This document shows, one piece after another, positions 5,150 through 6,712 of a DNA stretch of 6,712 nucleotides (positions within the stretch are counted from its first letter, which is position 1; each line of letters begins with the position of its first letter). The stretch is from Acidimicrobiaceae bacterium (GTDB taxonomy: Bacteria > Actinomycetota > Acidimicrobiia > Acidimicrobiales > RAAP-2): the NCBI GenBank assembly GCA_003151555.1, contig PLXU01000200.1:1-6712 (forward strand), given 5' to 3'. A program made the translations under genes and the position numbers. Under the pieces are notes generated by a model, which worked only from the letters and a program-made list of their open reading frames with translations, made no database searches and was not told the origin of the DNA.

Positions 5150-6570
5150 ACACGGCCGTGCAGATCGCGAGCGACGTGCAGCACGGGGCCAGCTCGGCCG
5201 TCCATGAGTTGGCGAACGCAATGACGGCGATTGGCGAACGCAACGAAGAGCTTCATGTGTTCCTCCACGTTGACGAAGAGGGTGCCACGCGGGCCGCCCA
5301 CCGGGTCGACGCGGCGGTGGCCCGGGGCGAGCACGCGGGAGCGCTCGCCGGCGTGCCGATTGCCATCAAGGACAACATGTGCCAGCGCGGCGTGCCCACG
5401 ACGTGCGCGTCGAAGATTCTCGAGGGCTGGCGCCCACCCTATAACGCGACGGTCATCGACCGTCTTCTCGCCGCCGGAGCAGTTCCGGTGGGCAAGACCA
5501 ATCTCGATGAATTCGCCATGGGCTCATCGACGGAGAATTCCGCCTTCGGGCCAACACGCAATCCGCTCGATCCTTCGCGGGTGCCGGGCGGTTCCTCGGG
5601 TGGCTCGGCGGCGGCCGTTGCGGCCAACATGACGCCGCTGGCGATCGGAAGTGACACGGGCGGATCGATTCGCCAGCCGGCCGCGCTGTGCGGACTGGTG
5701 GGCGTGAAGCCGACGTACGGGCTGGTCTCGCGCTACGGGCTCATTGCCTTCGCCAGTTCACTCGACCAGATCGGACCCTTCGCCAAGACCGTGACCGACG
5801 CGGCGACGCTGCTCGAAGTACTGGCCGGACACGACCGAATGGACTCCACGTCGTTGCCCGAGCCCTCGCCCTCGCTGGTCGCGCACGTGAACGACGGCGT
5901 GGTGGGCAAGCGCGTGGGCGTGGTGCCCGAACTGATCGAAGGGGCCGACGACGACGTGGTGGACGCGGTGCAACGTGCGCTCGGGGCCCTGCGCGACGCC
6001 GGCGCCAGCGTGGTGGAACTGTCGATTCCCGAACTGCGATTGGGGCTCAGCGCCTACTACTTGATTGCGCCGGCCGAAGCGTCGAGCAACCTGGCGCGCT
6101 TTGACGGCGTGCGCTACGGACTGCGAGTGGACGGCGTCGACGTCGCGGCCATGAACGAAGCGACGCGCACGGCCGGCTTCGGCGACGAGGTGAAACGGCG
6201 CATCATGCTCGGTACCTACGCGCTGTCGGCGGGCTACTACGACGCGTACTACGGCCAGGCCCTGAAAGTTCGCACGCAAATGATCAACGCCTTCGCGCGC
6301 GCGTACCGTGACGTCGACTTCCTGGTGGGGGCGACCACCCCGTCGGTGGCGTTCGCCTTCGGCGAAAAGACGAGCAACCCGCTGACGATGTACCTCTCGG
6401 ACGTCTTTACGATTCCCTCCAACCTGACCGGCGACGCGGCGATTTCCGTGCCGTTCGGCTACGGCGAGGCCCACCTTCCCATCGGGGTCCAACTGCTAGG
6501 GCCGGGTCGCAGCGAGGCGCTGCTCTTTCGCGCGGCCCGCGTGCTCGAAGTGGCGGACGGGCGATCATGA
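5146..6570 (+). CDS. gatA: Glu-tRNA(Gln)/Asp-tRNA(Asn) amidotransferase subunit A
   Basis: A 474-residue amidase-signature protein, the glutaminase subunit of GatCAB. It releases ammonia from glutamine and passes it to GatB, which amidates Glu on tRNA(Gln) and/or Asp on tRNA(Asn). The Ser-cisSer-Lys triad is present: K75 in PIAIKDN, S150 in the GGSSGGS block (148-154) and S174 in GSDTGGSIRQPA. All three sit four residues before the Staphylococcus aureus positions (K79, S154, S178). KTNLDEFAMGSS, PTYGLVSRYG, EASSNLARFDGVRYG, and the C-terminal NLTGDAAISVPFG and LPIGVQLLG blocks are intact, and the length is normal. The GTG start overlaps the gatC stop as GTGA; a GTG four codons later is the only close alternative. 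The frame extends upstream to 4840, but that overlaps gatC and is not used. The N-terminal region contains a 13-base out-of-frame direct repeat (5209-5243). Confidence 0.97.
   Translation: MNTAVQIASDVQHGASSAVHELANAMTAIGERNEELHVFLHVDEEGATRAAHRVDAAVARGEHAGALAGVPIAIKDNMCQRGVPTTCASKILEGWRPPYNATVIDRLLAAGAVPVGKTNLDEFAMGSSTENSAFGPTRNPLDPSRVPGGSSGGSAAAVAANMTPLAIGSDTGGSIRQPAALCGLVGVKPTYGLVSRYGLIAFASSLDQIGPFAKTVTDAATLLEVLAGHDRMDSTSLPEPSPSLVAHVNDGVVGKRVGVVPELIEGADDDVVDAVQRALGALRDAGASVVELSIPELRLGLSAYYLIAPAEASSNLARFDGVRYGLRVDGVDVAAMNEATRTAGFGDEVKRRIMLGTYALSAGYYDAYYGQALKVRTQMINAFARAYRDVDFLVGATTPSVAFAFGEKTSNPLTMYLSDVFTIPSNLTGDAAISVPFGYGEAHLPIGVQLLGPGRSEALLFRAARVLEVADGRS
5209..5243 (+). repeat. 13-bp direct repeat, 22-bp period, inside gatA
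   Basis: TTGGCGAACGCAA occurs at 5209-5221 and again at 5231-5243, exact and 22 bases apart. As 22 is not a multiple of three, the copies are read in different frames (Leu-Ala-Asn-Ala and Ile-Gly-Glu-Arg-Asn). It lies in the variable N-terminal part of GatA. It could be a trace of local slippage or a coincidence; no function is apparent. Confidence 0.6.
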
Positions 6571-6712
6571 CATTGCCCAATGGTTTCGAGATCGTCGTGG
6601 GACTCGAGGTGCACACGGAGCTCAAGACCGCTTCCAAGATGTTCTGCGGCTGCGCGAACGCGTTCGGTTCGCCGCCCAATACCAATATCTGCCCGGTCTG
6701 CCTCGGGCTGCC
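6567..6712 (+). CDS. gatB: Glu-tRNA(Gln)/Asp-tRNA(Asn) amidotransferase subunit B, N-terminal fragment
   Basis: The first 48 residues of GatB, cut by the window end. GatB is the kinase/amidase-acceptor subunit that activates the misacylated tRNA with ATP and accepts ammonia from GatA. The opening FEIVVGLEVHTELKTASKMF is the GatB signature, with the VGLEVH motif at 11-16. It is followed by C-G-C and PNTNICPVCLG, the four Cys arranged CxC...CxxC as in the zinc-containing GatB form. The ATG at 6567 overlaps the gatA stop as ATGA, so the esterase, gatC, gatA and gatB form one tightly coupled unit. Confidence 0.95.
   Translation, partial: MTLPNGFEIVVGLEVHTELKTASKMFCGCANAFGSPPNTNICPVCLGL

Noticed and set aside
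5758..6492. Long open frame of 244 codons on the minus strand opposite gatA
   Set aside because: GC-rich coding DNA produces such shadows. The product is rich in Arg/His/Val without recognisable motifs, and gatA is certain on the other strand.

Overview
The window is GC-rich, densely coded DNA with every credible gene on the + strand. It looks like a chromosomal housekeeping segment from an actinobacterium. The neighbourhood of ligA and gatCAB is a known actinobacterial arrangement. The PASTA receptor-kinase architecture, the Thr-rich extracellular linker, the MFE-2-like dehydrogenase and frequent GTG starts would fit a deep lineage such as Acidimicrobiia. That placement is inference from gene content; no marker here proves it. 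No mobile element, CRISPR array, tRNA or rRNA is visible.

Layout: (1) 1-872, the 3' end of ligA (NAD+-dependent DNA ligase: zinc finger, helix-hairpin-helix, BRCT). (2) 901-2769, a one-pass membrane protein with a protein-kinase-fold N-terminal domain and three extracellular PASTA repeats. Its kinase domain lacks the catalytic Asp and other key residues, so it is probably a pseudokinase. (3) 2762-3058, a 98-residue Cys/His-rich protein overlapping the kinase end; it carries two CxxC pairs and an H-x-H-x-H motif and may be a remote HIT-like protein. (4) 3059-3116, a short intergenic region with a perfect palindrome, a possible -10 box and a strong ribosome binding site. (5) 3117-3995, a short-chain dehydrogenase of the MFE-2/3-hydroxyacyl-CoA dehydrogenase type. 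(6) 3996-4094, an intergenic region with a GC-rich hairpin and a possible promoter. (7) 4095-4850, an Est30-like carboxylesterase. (8) 4847-6712, gatC, gatA and the start of gatB.

The esterase, gatC, gatA and gatB are chained by 4-base stop/start overlaps (ATGA, GTGA, ATGA), so they are probably one translationally coupled operon. GatCAB converts misacylated Glu-tRNA(Gln) and/or Asp-tRNA(Asn) to the correct Gln/Asn forms. The kinase-like gene and the small Cys/His gene form a second coupled pair. The SDR stands alone with its own apparent control region.

Most of the window is ordinary core metabolism. The parts most worth attention are the PASTA pseudokinase, its coupled Cys/His-rich partner gene, and the palindrome before the SDR gene.
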